A stretch of DNA of 61,373 nt from Vibrio sp. 10N.286.49.B1 (GTDB taxonomy: Bacteria; Pseudomonadota; Gammaproteobacteria; Enterobacterales; Vibrionaceae). Location: the NCBI RefSeq assembly GCF_002873335.1, contig NZ_MCUW01000038.1:1-61373 (forward strand), given 5' to 3'. A model generated the notes under the pieces. The model made no database searches and had not been told where the DNA came from. It was given only the letters and a program-made list of their open reading frames with translations. The position numbers and the translations under genes are program-made. Positions 38,715-48,352 of this stretch are shown here, one piece after another (positions within the stretch are counted from its first letter, which is position 1; every line of letters starts with the position of its first letter).

Positions 38715-39044
38715 TTATAGAGACTTCAGCGTACCTTTTGGTAGCACTGCAGTGATGAAATCTTTCTTGATAACCACTTCGTTGTTATCGTTTAGCGCGA
38801 TAGCAATGTAGTCGTTGTCTTCAGCAATCTTAGTAATTTTACCAATTAGACCACCGTTTGTTAGCACTTCATCGCCTTTGCCCATAGATGACATTAGGTT
38901 CTTGTGCTCTTTAGTACGCTTTGCTTGTGGGCGGTAGATCATGAAGTAAAAGATCACTGCAAACATGCCAAGCATAATCAACATTTCAAAACCACCGCCT
39001 TGTGGAGCGGCTTCAGCAGCGTAAGCTGAACTAATCAAACTCAT
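38715..39044 (-). CDS. yajC: preprotein translocase subunit YajC
   Basis: YajC is a small membrane protein associated with SecDF. The 109-residue protein has one hydrophobic helix (about 20-39, LIMLGMFAVIFYFMIYRPQ) followed by a cytoplasmic SH3-like domain with the conserved MGKGDEV and TNGGLIGKI segments. It precedes secD as in E. coli. Confidence 0.96.
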   Translation of the reverse strand: MSLISSAYAAEAAPQGGGFEMLIMLGMFAVIFYFMIYRPQAKRTKEHKNLMSSMGKGDEVLTNGGLIGKITKIAEDNDYIAIALNDNNEVVIKKDFITAVLPKGTLKSL

Positions 39045-39214
39045 TGGAAAACATCCTCGTTAAATGTAAATACATATTCAAAATTGGGCTATCCCCCTAT
39101 CTTTTCAAGAAGCAAACAGTAACTCAATGTTTCTTCACCCTTTAAGTGCACAAAAAATGTGACGTAGAGCTAGGAATTGTTAGCTACTGTCAGGATAGCC
39201 GTAAATTTAACCAA

Positions 39215-40381
<1,167 letters not shown>

Positions 40382-40516
40382 TCAATGTCAAAACGCACTA
40401 ACAAGCGTAGCTTGTCGCACTCGATTGCACTGACATTTCTGTCTAATGCTTGATGGTCATCCTTACCAAAACTCTCACTGATTCCTTGAGTGAAACGAAA
40501 AAACTAAAACCGAACG

Positions 40517-41569
40517 CTAATCGGCTTTTTTAGTGATGAACATTGCATCACCGTAGCTAAAGAAACGGTATTCACTATCGACCGCATGCTGATACGCTGC
40601 CATGACGTTATCGTAGCCAGCAAATGCGCTCACTAACATAATAAGCGTCGATTCTGGTAGATGGAAGTTCGTCACTAAACAATCGACGACTTGGTACTCA
40701 TAACCAGGGAAAATGAAGATTTCTGTATCCCCGAAAAACGGCGCTAATTCCGTTCCTTTTGCTTTCGCGTCTTGAGCCGCGCTTTCTAGAGAGCGTACAG
40801 ACGTTGTCCCGACAGCAATGACTCGCCCACCACGTGCTTTGGTTTCAGCGACGGCTTTCACCACTTCTTCAGATACTTCAACGTATTCAGAGTGCATATG
40901 GTGGTCGTCGATATTGTCGACTCGGACAGGCTGGAAAGTGCCGGCACCAACGTGTAGTGTCACGTAGGCGAAATTCACACCCTTTGCTTTTATTTCTGCT
41001 AATACTTTGTCATCAAAATGCAAACCAGCGGTAGGCGCTGCAACGGCTCCGGGCTTTTCATTGTAAACCGTTTGATAGCGTTCTTTGTCGGTGTCTTCAT
41101 CAGGTCTATCAATATACGGCGGCAACGGCATATGACCGATGTCATTTAATACCTCGAGTACCGTTTTGTCAGATTGCACTTGAATCTCAAACAATGCATC
41201 GTGTCTGGCGACCATGATCGCTTGATAATCATCGTTTTCACCAAGAAATAGTTCAGTTCCCACCTTTGGAGATTTAGAACAACGAACATGAGCTAATACA
41301 CGTTTATCATCGAGCATGCGCTCAACTAACACCTCTAACTTGCCACCCGATGCTTTACGTCCAAACATTCTGGCAGGAATGACGCGTGTGTTATTGAACA
41401 CCAATAAATCGCCGGGTTGAACCAAACTGGCAATGTCGGTAAAAGTTTTATCTGCCACTTCGCCTGTATTGCCAGTGAGCTGCAATAACCGGCTAGCGCT
41501 GCGCTCTGCTTTAGGGTAGCGGGCGATGAGTTCGTCAGGTAGGTCGAAGTGAAAATCTGAAACTTGCAT
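40517..41569 (-). CDS. queA: S-adenosylmethionine:tRNA ribosyltransferase-isomerase
   Basis: QueA transfers and rearranges the ribosyl group of SAM onto preQ1-tRNA to give epoxyqueuosine. The 350-residue protein starts [17 protein letters not shown] chose the ATG at 41569 for this conserved start, as the 47-codon extension shows no similarity. Conserved blocks include [19 protein letters not shown], and [12 protein letters not shown]. It is 168 bp upstream of tgt. Confidence 0.96.
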   Translation of the reverse strand: MQVSDFHFDLPDELIARYPKAERSASRLLQLTGNTGEVADKTFTDIASLVQPGDLLVFNNTRVIPARMFGRKASGGKLEVLVERMLDDKRVLAHVRCSKSPKVGTELFLGENDDYQAIMVARHDALFEIQVQSDKTVLEVLNDIGHMPLPPYIDRPDEDTDKERYQTVYNEKPGAVAAPTAGLHFDDKVLAEIKAKGVNFAYVTLHVGAGTFQPVRVDNIDDHHMHSEYVEVSEEVVKAVAETKARGGRVIAVGTTSVRSLESAAQDAKAKGTELAPFFGDTEIFIFPGYEYQVVDCLVTNFHLPESTLIMLVSAFAGYDNVMAAYQHAVDSEYRFFSYGDAMFITKKAD

Positions 41570-41827
41570 AACACCAATCTTTCTTAATCTATGACATGAA
41601 GGGCGAAAAATTTCGCAGCGGCTAAGTATAGGCTTACGGCATGGAATAGCAAGTTGAACAAGGGTAATCATGCTGGTTTTTCGAGCAAAATGGTAGTGCG
41701 TGACGGTCACTCCATTTTTGCTATCTAATTTTAATGATTCGCATCAAATAACGACCGAGTTCTCAACTTTAACGCGTCGAAAATTCTATAGTTAAAGTAG
41801 ACATTCACACTGAGTTGGAGGCCCTAT

Positions 41828-42301
41828 ATGATTAAGGTCGAAGATATGATGACCCGCAACCCTCACACCCTATTGCGGTCTCACTCTCTCGCCGATGCTA
41901 AGCACATGATGGAAGCGCTTGATATCAGGCATATCCCTATCGTTGATGCCCACAAACAACTGTTAGGCATTATTTCCCAACGCGACTTGTTCGCCGTACA
42001 AGAATCCATCTTACAACGAGTTCCAAGCGACCAATCTTACACATTATCAACACCTATTAGCGATTTTATGCATGTCAATATCATGACAATTGAACCCAGA
42101 GCAGGGCTTCGTGAAAGTGCCGTGTATATGCAAAAACACAAAGTAGGCTGTTTGCCAGTGGTCAAAAAAGGAGAATTAGTGGGCATCATTACAGACAGTG
42201 ATTTTGTTGCTATCGCGATTAATTTGCTCGAATTACAAGAGGAAGTAGAACCAGAAGAGTCGGAAGTTGAAGTGGTTCAGCAAACCACCGAGCCTTCATA
42301 G
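41828..42301 (+). CDS. CBS-domain pair protein with acidic tail
   Basis: A 157-residue cytoplasmic protein made of two CBS motifs (about 5-60 and 78-135), which together form a Bateman module that usually binds adenine nucleotides. The motif pairs RHIPIVDAHKQLLGIIS and VGCLPVVKKGELVGII are clear. The last 20 residues are strongly acidic. No catalytic domain is attached, so it may act as a free energy- or ligand-sensing regulator; the partner is unknown. GGAGG lies 6 bp before the ATG. It is monocistronic, divergent from queA and convergent with oxyR2. Confidence 0.8.
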   Translation: MIKVEDMMTRNPHTLLRSHSLADAKHMMEALDIRHIPIVDAHKQLLGIISQRDLFAVQESILQRVPSDQSYTLSTPISDFMHVNIMTIEPRAGLRESAVYMQKHKVGCLPVVKKGELVGIITDSDFVAIAINLLELQEEVEPEESEVEVVQQTTEPS

Positions 42302-42330
42302 TTTAACAACGTCATCTAAAACACAAGCAA

Positions 42331-42362
42331 GATGGTTGGTGTATGTGTCTTATATACCAACC
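42331..42362 (+). other. hairpin after the CBS-domain gene
   Basis: GGTTGGT...ACCAACC arms with additional TAT/ATA pairing form a stem-loop between the converging CBS gene and oxyR2. No T-run follows, so it is a weak terminator candidate. Confidence 0.35.
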
Positions 42363-42408
42363 CCAAATAGCAACGCATACATTATTCTGCAGCAGAGACT
42401 CCCTAGTA

Positions 42409-43314
42409 TTACAGCAACCCCGAAACGACATCCGCTAAGTGCATAAAAGACTCTCGCCTTGACGAACTAGGCCGCCAAACTAAACCAATTTCTCTGTGTG
42501 CTTGCTGACCTGGCGGCTCAATAACAATCAGATTCTGATTGTCTAATAACCCGTGCTCAATCGCCATTTGTGGGATAAATGTGGTACCCAAACCGTTTGC
42601 CACCATCTGAACAAGTGTGTGCAAACTCGTTGCACTAAATGGATTGATTTTTTCTTTTTTGGTCAACTTACAAGCAGACACAGCATGCTCGGTTAAACAG
42701 TGTTCATTTTCTAGTAAGAATACTGATTCATCCGGTAGATCATCATACTTAATTGGTACTCGGATACGATCGGCTTGAGTTCGGCTTATGACCATTTTGA
42801 ACGGATCTTGCCCAACAATACAGCTCTCCATATTACCAATTTCCATTGGTAAAGCGAGAATAAGCACATCTAACTCACCGTGTTTCAAGGCGGCTAATAA
42901 ATTGGAGGTCGTATCTTCCCTTAGTAGTAGGTTAAGCTGCGGGTAGCGAGCGTTAACTTCTTGCACTAAATCACACAATAGAAACGGCGCAATCGTTGGA
43001 ATGCAACCAAGCTTAATCTGCCCTTGCATCGCGTCACCTTGGCAATAATTACCTAACTCCATTAGGTCTTGCCCTTTCGCAAGTAGCTCCCGCCCTTGTT
43101 TCACCACCATTTCACCCGCCTGGGTGAATACTAATGGGCTTTTCTTATCTTTTTTCTCATAAAGCGGGCAACCAATGAGCTCTTCAAGGTTTTGGATACC
43201 TTTGCTCAAGGTCGATTGACTAACAAAACAACGCTCTGCGGCTTCACTAAAATGTCGAGTTTCATTCAGCGTTACGAGGTAGTGAATTTGTTTTAAACTG
43301 GGCCATTTGTTCAT
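42409..43314 (-). CDS. oxyR2: LysR-type peroxide sensor, OxyR2 type
   Basis: A 301-residue LysR-family regulator with an N-terminal winged helix-turn-helix (about 6-65) and an OxyR-like sensing domain. The redox cysteine pair is C206 and C215, the same spacing as C199/C208 in E. coli OxyR. Residue 204 is glutamate (LENEHC), the feature linked to extreme H2O2 sensitivity in V. vulnificus OxyR2; ordinary OxyR has glycine there. It is divergent from a 2-Cys peroxiredoxin gene, the arrangement known for oxyR2-prx2. It is not an orthologue of the canonical oxyR next to other genes; that copy is outside this window if present. Confidence 0.85.
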   Translation of the reverse strand: MNKWPSLKQIHYLVTLNETRHFSEAAERCFVSQSTLSKGIQNLEELIGCPLYEKKDKKSPLVFTQAGEMVVKQGRELLAKGQDLMELGNYCQGDAMQGQIKLGCIPTIAPFLLCDLVQEVNARYPQLNLLLREDTTSNLLAALKHGELDVLILALPMEIGNMESCIVGQDPFKMVISRTQADRIRVPIKYDDLPDESVFLLENEHCLTEHAVSACKLTKKEKINPFSATSLHTLVQMVANGLGTTFIPQMAIEHGLLDNQNLIVIEPPGQQAHREIGLVWRPSSSRRESFMHLADVVSGLL

Positions 43315-43500
43315 AATTATTGCCTGCTTTTAACACACTATCAAAAAAGGAATGAGTCAGTTTCATTCATCGCTTTTTTCGATTAAATCAATCTATTAAT
43401 TTCGCTTTTTTCAATACTACAATGTGTACTATAGTTTGTCTCGTACAAACACGGACCAAACCGAACACGGTTTGAATTAACCTATTTTAGGAGCAAAAAA
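43315..43500. promoter_or_regulatory. oxyR2 / prx divergent promoter region
   Basis: An AT-rich 186-bp spacer. For the peroxiredoxin, TTTTCA (about 43406) and TATAGT (about 43428) are 16 bp apart. ATAG and CTAT tetramers typical of OxyR sites occur (CTAT near 43391, ATAG near 43430), but I could not assemble a full four-part OxyR site. Confidence 0.4.
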
Positions 43501-44109
43501 ATGGTACTAGTTGGTCGTCAAGCCCCAGATTTTACTGCAGCAGCTGTTCTTGGTAACGGCGAAATCGTTGATAACTTCAACTTCGCTGAATTCACTAAAG
43601 GTAAAAAAGCAGTTGTTTTCTTCTACCCACTAGATTTCACGTTCGTTTGCCCATCTGAGCTTATCGCATTTGATAACCGTCTAGCTGATTTCCAAGCTAA
43701 AGGCGCAGAAGTTATCGGTATTTCTATCGATTCTCAATTCTCTCACAACGCATGGCGTAACACTGCTATCGAAGATGGCGGTATCGGTCAAGTTAAATAC
43801 CCTCTAGTTGCTGATGTTAAGCACGAAATCTGCAAAGCATACGACGTAGAGCACCCAGAAGCTGGCGTTGCGTTCCGTGGTTCTTTCCTAATTGATGCTG
43901 ACGGCCTTGTTCGTCACCAAGTAGTGAACGATCTTCCACTTGGTCGTAACATCGATGAAATGCTTCGCATGGTAGACGCACTAAACTTCCACGAGAAGAA
44001 TGGTGAAGTTTGTCCTGCACAATGGGAAGAAGGCAAAGCTGGTATGGACGCATCTCCAACAGGTGTTGCAGCGTTCCTATCTGAGCACGCAGACGACCTA
44101 TCTAAATAA
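43501..44109 (+). CDS. 2-Cys peroxiredoxin (AhpC/Prx1 family)
   Basis: This peroxiredoxin reduces H2O2 and organic peroxides. The 202-residue protein has the peroxidatic cysteine C50 in DFTFVCPSE and the resolving cysteine C171 in GEVCPAQW, so it is a typical 2-Cys type. A GGIG motif (93-96) is present but a YF motif is not obvious at the C-terminus, which may affect resistance to overoxidation. Codon use is strongly biased toward common codons, a sign of high expression. It corresponds to prx2 of V. vulnificus by context. AGGAGC precedes the ATG. Confidence 0.92.
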   Translation: MVLVGRQAPDFTAAAVLGNGEIVDNFNFAEFTKGKKAVVFFYPLDFTFVCPSELIAFDNRLADFQAKGAEVIGISIDSQFSHNAWRNTAIEDGGIGQVKYPLVADVKHEICKAYDVEHPEAGVAFRGSFLIDADGLVRHQVVNDLPLGRNIDEMLRMVDALNFHEKNGEVCPAQWEEGKAGMDASPTGVAAFLSEHADDLSK

Positions 44110-44208
44110 TTGAAACCTTCCGCCCCATGCTCACGGGGTTGATGGTTGGAAATAATAAAGCGGACACCGCAGCCAATCATTGAAGAGATTTTCAGTTAGC
44201 CGAATCCA

Positions 44209-44236
44209 AGCCCGAGTTTTTACTCGGGCTTTTCTT
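44209..44236 (+). terminator. Rho-independent terminator of the peroxiredoxin gene
   Basis: AGCCCGAGT (44210-44218) and ACTCGGGCT (44222-44230) form a perfect 9-bp stem with a 3-nt loop followed by TTTC. Confidence 0.88.
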
Positions 44237-44323
44237 ATTTCCCCTCAATACACTTTTCATCGCTAGTATATCCAGCCTCAGAGCGTTATATTGTTGCCCC
44301 CCTCCTTTCTGTCGGATAACTCA

Positions 44324-45073
44324 ATGACCTACCAAATCGAAGTGTGCATCGACAATATTGAATCTCTCCCATTGGCTATTCAGGGTGGCGCAACTCGAAT
44401 AGAACTGTGCGCTTCATTAGCTCTTGGCGGGCTTACTCCTAATGCAGGCTTGATAAAACAAGCGGTACAAGCATCGTCAATTCCTATTTATGTCATGATT
44501 CGCCCTAGGCAAGGTGATTTTCTCTATGACCACAGTGATGCAGAGGTCATGGCAGAAGATATTCGAATCAGCGCTCAATATGGTGCTCAAGGTATCGTAT
44601 TAGGTATGCTAGATAAAGAAGGGAACATCGATAAACCACTAGCTACTCGTCTTATTGCCCTCGCACATAAACTAGGGCTAGGCGTAACCTTTCACCGTGC
44701 TTTTGACCAATGCAGCAATCCATTCCAAGCCTTAGAACATGTTATTGAACTGGGGTGTGAGCGCATACTCACTTCTGGTCTGGGAAAAAATGTTTGTGAG
44801 GGTATGGCGATGCTGAAACAGCTCAACGAGAAGGCGAATGGGCGAGTTGCTATTATGGCGGGCGCTGGGCTGAATGAGAAAAATGTTGCGGATGTGATTG
44901 CGACAACTAAGGTGACTGAGGTCCATCTTTCAGGGAAATCCACTCGCCCAAGTCAGATGTTATTTGTCGCTTCGACAGCTAAAATGGGACAAGACGATGT
45001 GGATGACTTTGCGATTCCCATTACCGATCCAGATAAAATACGAGCCGTCATCGAGCAACTGCCCAACGTATAA
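44324..45073 (+). CDS. cutC: CutC family protein
   Basis: A 249-residue TIM-barrel protein of the CutC family, once linked to copper tolerance; that role is disputed in E. coli. Family blocks GGATRIELCASLALGGLTPN (about 24-43), MIRPRQGDFLY and TFHRAFDQC are visible. The ATG at 44324 gives the family start; the ORF extends 11 codons to a TTG. It is monocistronic and convergent with phoU. Real function is uncertain. Confidence 0.9.
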   Translation: MTYQIEVCIDNIESLPLAIQGGATRIELCASLALGGLTPNAGLIKQAVQASSIPIYVMIRPRQGDFLYDHSDAEVMAEDIRISAQYGAQGIVLGMLDKEGNIDKPLATRLIALAHKLGLGVTFHRAFDQCSNPFQALEHVIELGCERILTSGLGKNVCEGMAMLKQLNEKANGRVAIMAGAGLNEKNVADVIATTKVTEVHLSGKSTRPSQMLFVASTAKMGQDDVDDFAIPITDPDKIRAVIEQLPNV

Positions 45074-45112
45074 AGAGGTTGGTGACCAGTACACCTATAA
45101 GCCCACCAAAAT

Positions 45113-45140
45113 TGCCGGGTTAGTCACTCGCTAACCGGCA
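45113..45140. terminator. hairpin between cutC and phoU
   Basis: TGCCGG-G-TTAG and CTAACCGGCA pair (one bulged G) over a 7-nt loop. In the minus direction AAUUUUGG follows, so it may end the pstCAB-phoU transcript. Confidence 0.55.
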
Positions 45141-45153
45141 GTACAGCGGAGAT

Positions 45154-45849
45154 CTATAAAAAGTTATCGATCTCTTTCTCATCAAGGTGGCGAACATCCT
45201 TGCCCTTCACAAAATAAATAATGTATTCACAAATATTCTGGCAGCGATCACCTACCCGCTCAATGGCACGAGCAGACCACATAACCTGTAATATGTTAGG
45301 GATGTTTTTTGGGTTTTCCATCATGTACGCCGTCAGTTGGCGAATCACTGCTTCATACTCAGCGTCAAGTTTATCATCTTGTTTATAGACCTCGGCGGCG
45401 GCATCGACATCCATGCGCGCAAAGGCATCCAACACCTGATGAAGCATACCAATAGCTTGACGGCATAACGGCTCTAGCGACACATGATAATTTTGTTCTT
45501 TGGTTGATGGCGTCTCGATGGCTACTCTTGCGATTCTCGTAGCCACATCGCCGATACGCTCTAAATCTGTAATGGTTTTAATAATGGCCATCACCAAACG
45601 CAAGTCTTTGGCTGTGGGTTGCCGCTTGGCGATAATTCGGGTGCAAGCCTCATCGATAGAGACCTCCATCGCATTCACTTTATGATCATCTCGTACAACT
45701 TTCCTCGCCAAATCAATATCGTCACTGTGTAGCGCCTGCATTGAAAATGAAAGCTGCTGCTCCACCAGCCCTCCCATCGTAAGGACGTGAGTACGAATGG
45801 ATTCCAATTCCGCATTGAATTGACCAGAAATATGACGACCAAAGTGCAT
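45154..45849 (-). CDS. phoU: phosphate signalling protein PhoU
   Basis: PhoU links Pst transport to PhoR, keeping PhoB off when phosphate is plentiful, and limits Pst flux. The 231-residue protein consists of two three-helix bundles with E/DxxxD metal-binding motifs, for example around [13 protein letters not shown] (about 91-103) and [16 protein letters not shown] (about 193-208). It is the last gene of the pstCAB-phoU unit, 15 bp after pstB. Confidence 0.96.
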   Translation of the reverse strand: MHFGRHISGQFNAELESIRTHVLTMGGLVEQQLSFSMQALHSDDIDLARKVVRDDHKVNAMEVSIDEACTRIIAKRQPTAKDLRLVMAIIKTITDLERIGDVATRIARVAIETPSTKEQNYHVSLEPLCRQAIGMLHQVLDAFARMDVDAAAEVYKQDDKLDAEYEAVIRQLTAYMMENPKNIPNILQVMWSARAIERVGDRCQNICEYIIYFVKGKDVRHLDEKEIDNFL

Positions 45850-45864
45850 GTGTTAACTATTCCT

Positions 45865-46683
45865 CTATCCGTATCGACCAGTAATATAGTCTTCCGTTTG
45901 CTTTTGCAGCGGTGATGTAAAGATTGCATCGGTATCTGAGTACTCTACCAGTTTTCCCAGATGAATAAACGCAGTGTGATCACTTACTCGCGCTGCTTGT
46001 TGCATGTTATGTGTCACCATCACTACGGTGTACTTTCTCTTTAAATCGTTAATCAACTCTTCAATAGTCAGTGTCGAGATAGGGTCAAGCGCTGACGTGG
46101 GTTCGTCCAGCAGTAAAACCTCCGGCTCAATGGCGATCGCACGAGCAATGACTAAACGCTGCTGCTGCCCTCCTGATAACCCAAACGCATTATCATGAAG
46201 TCGGTCTTTAACCTCATCCCAGAGCGCAGCGGCGCGCAGCGAACGCTCTACGGCATCATCAAGATTACGGCTATTGCGTATCCCTTGTAAGCGTAATCCA
46301 TACACCACATTTTCATAAATAGATTTCGGGAACGGATTGGGTCTTTGGAATACCATGCCGACTCGACGGCGCAATGTTGCCACATCCACTTTAGGGTGAT
46401 AAATATTTTTCCCGTGCAGTCTAACATCCCCCTCGACCTTGCATCCTTCAACGAGGTCATTCATACGATTGATACATCGCAACAAGGTTGACTTGCCACA
46501 ACCAGAAGGCCCAATGAACGCTGTAACTTGCCCTTTTGGAATGCGCATTGAAACATTATCTAGTGCTTGCGAACCGCGATAGAACAAATTTAATTTTTCT
46601 ATTTCAATAGCAGTCTGATCATCATTTAAGTCATTAACATCAAGTGGTGTGGGGTAACCTAGGGTTTGATTGATAGAAAACAT
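45865..46683 (-). CDS. pstB: phosphate ABC transporter ATPase PstB
   Basis: PstB powers high-affinity phosphate import by PstCA. The 272-residue protein has Walker [10 protein letters not shown] (about 58-66), the signature LSGGQQQRL (about 169-177), Walker [13 protein letters not shown], and the H-loop [10 protein letters not shown]. Its N-terminus of about 25 residues precedes the ABC core. It is 2 bp after pstA. Confidence 0.96.
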   Translation of the reverse strand: MFSINQTLGYPTPLDVNDLNDDQTAIEIEKLNLFYRGSQALDNVSMRIPKGQVTAFIGPSGCGKSTLLRCINRMNDLVEGCKVEGDVRLHGKNIYHPKVDVATLRRRVGMVFQRPNPFPKSIYENVVYGLRLQGIRNSRNLDDAVERSLRAAALWDEVKDRLHDNAFGLSGGQQQRLVIARAIAIEPEVLLLDEPTSALDPISTLTIEELINDLKRKYTVVMVTHNMQQAARVSDHTAFIHLGKLVEYSDTDAIFTSPLQKQTEDYITGRYG

Positions 46684-46685
46684 AG

Positions 46686-48332
46686 TTAGTCTTGTCCCAA
46701 TGTTCGATATTTTTCTCTTAGATTATTGCGAATAGCAATCGCGGTTAAGTTCAAACCGACCACCACTGTCACCAACAAAAATGACGTCGCATAAACCAAT
46801 GGACGAGCGGCCTCTATATTAGAGGTTTGGAAACCAACATCGTATATATGAAAACCTAGATGCATGAACTTTCGCTCTAGATGTAAAAAAGGAAATTGGG
46901 CATCAACAGGCAGGCTAGAGGCAAATTTCACCACACCAACAAGCATCAAAGGCGCCACTTCACCCGCCGCCCTCGCTACCGCCAAGATGAGCCCGGTGAT
47001 AATAGCAGGGCTTGCCATTGGTAAGACTATCCGCCATATCGTTTCGAATTGCGTGGCACCTAACGCCAAAGAACCATGCCTTGCTGAGAGTGGAATACGA
47101 TTCAGGCCTTCTTCTGTCGTTACGATCACAACGGGTAACGTCAAAATAGCTAACGTTAATGCTGACCAAAGCAAACCTGGCGTTCCGAAGGTGGGAGCAG
47201 GTAGGCGCTCAGCATAAAATAATGAATCTATCGAGCCACCGATGGTGTACACAAAGAAGCCAAGTCCAAATACGCCATACACAATGGAGGGGACACCAGC
47301 AAGGTTAATTACGCCGACGCGTATCATACGGGTTAGCCAGTTATTTTCAGCGTATTCGTGCAAATACAGCGCAACGAGCACCCCTAACGGCATCACCATC
47401 ACCGACATAATCAATACTAACAATACCGTACCAAAAATAGCGGGAAATACACCACCTTCAGAGTTAGATTCACGCGGGTCGTCTGACAAAAACTTCCAAA
47501 CTTGACCACTCCAATGTGTAAGCTTTTCGGCAAGCGTCATATTATTAGGGAACCAAAAGTCCACAATACGGCTGAGGGGAACCTCTACTCGGTCGCCCTT
47601 CATATCCGCGACAATAAGTGTCTTGCTATTGAGAGTGTTTCTTAGCTGATCAAGCTCAAGTTCATTGATTGCCAACTGCTGCTGAATAATGCGCTTTTGT
47701 TGTTGATATTTTTCCGACAACGCTGAGGTTAATGTGCCATTCAGCTCATCCTTGCGATGCTTTAATCTCATCACTTCAAGTTGATAGCCTAGACCACGTA
47801 TTTTTCGATCTACAATATCATCAATCGCTTGTTGTGTTTGCTGTGTCAGCGCTAAGGCCTCACCCAGTCGAAGGTGAATATCCGTAACAAACGCACCGTC
47901 AGGCGTATTGAGCGCGAGAATATCACCAAAGAACTCTCCGCCTCTCATCCGTTCGATAACAACAAGCCCAGCTGGGGTGGTTTGATTATAAAGTTCTGGC
48001 GCTAAAACTGATACAAAGTCCATCCCATACAAATCGCGATTGGCGGTTTTGATACTCAACCTCTCCACCTTACCTGATGCGATAACCGACTCAGGTAATA
48101 CCGATGAAGCATTGGGGATAGTATGAGTCGACATCCACGTTCTGGAATACACTTGCCCAATAAGATATTTACCGTCAGCATCCTGCCATTGATACAAAGG
48201 AGCAGGCCAAAAATAAGCCAACCCTTTCCAGCCAATCAGAAGCAACAAGCCTAAGACAGAAATCAAGCTAATACTGACCGCACCACCGGTCAACCAAACC
48301 CAAGGCGCTCCAGACTTAAACCATTTAAACAT
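46686..48332 (-). CDS. pstA: phosphate ABC transporter permease PstA (enlarged form)
   Basis: PstA is one of the two membrane subunits of the Pst importer. At 548 residues it is nearly twice the E. coli length of 296. After a first membrane helix (about 10-33) there is a non-membrane, partly coiled-coil region of about 250 residues (to about 285), then the permease core with the EAA-like loop [21 protein letters not shown] (about 430-450, shown to its first 20 residues as [20 protein letters not shown]). I chose the ATG at 48332 with AAGGAAG upstream; the ORF runs 21 codons into pstC. Confidence 0.92.
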   Translation of the reverse strand: MFKWFKSGAPWVWLTGGAVSISLISVLGLLLLIGWKGLAYFWPAPLYQWQDADGKYLIGQVYSRTWMSTHTIPNASSVLPESVIASGKVERLSIKTANRDLYGMDFVSVLAPELYNQTTPAGLVVIERMRGGEFFGDILALNTPDGAFVTDIHLRLGEALALTQQTQQAIDDIVDRKIRGLGYQLEVMRLKHRKDELNGTLTSALSEKYQQQKRIIQQQLAINELELDQLRNTLNSKTLIVADMKGDRVEVPLSRIVDFWFPNNMTLAEKLTHWSGQVWKFLSDDPRESNSEGGVFPAIFGTVLLVLIMSVMVMPLGVLVALYLHEYAENNWLTRMIRVGVINLAGVPSIVYGVFGLGFFVYTIGGSIDSLFYAERLPAPTFGTPGLLWSALTLAILTLPVVIVTTEEGLNRIPLSARHGSLALGATQFETIWRIVLPMASPAIITGLILAVARAAGEVAPLMLVGVVKFASSLPVDAQFPFLHLERKFMHLGFHIYDVGFQTSNIEAARPLVYATSFLLVTVVVGLNLTAIAIRNNLREKYRTLGQD

Positions 48333-48352
48333 GGTGAGCTTCCTTAACAACG

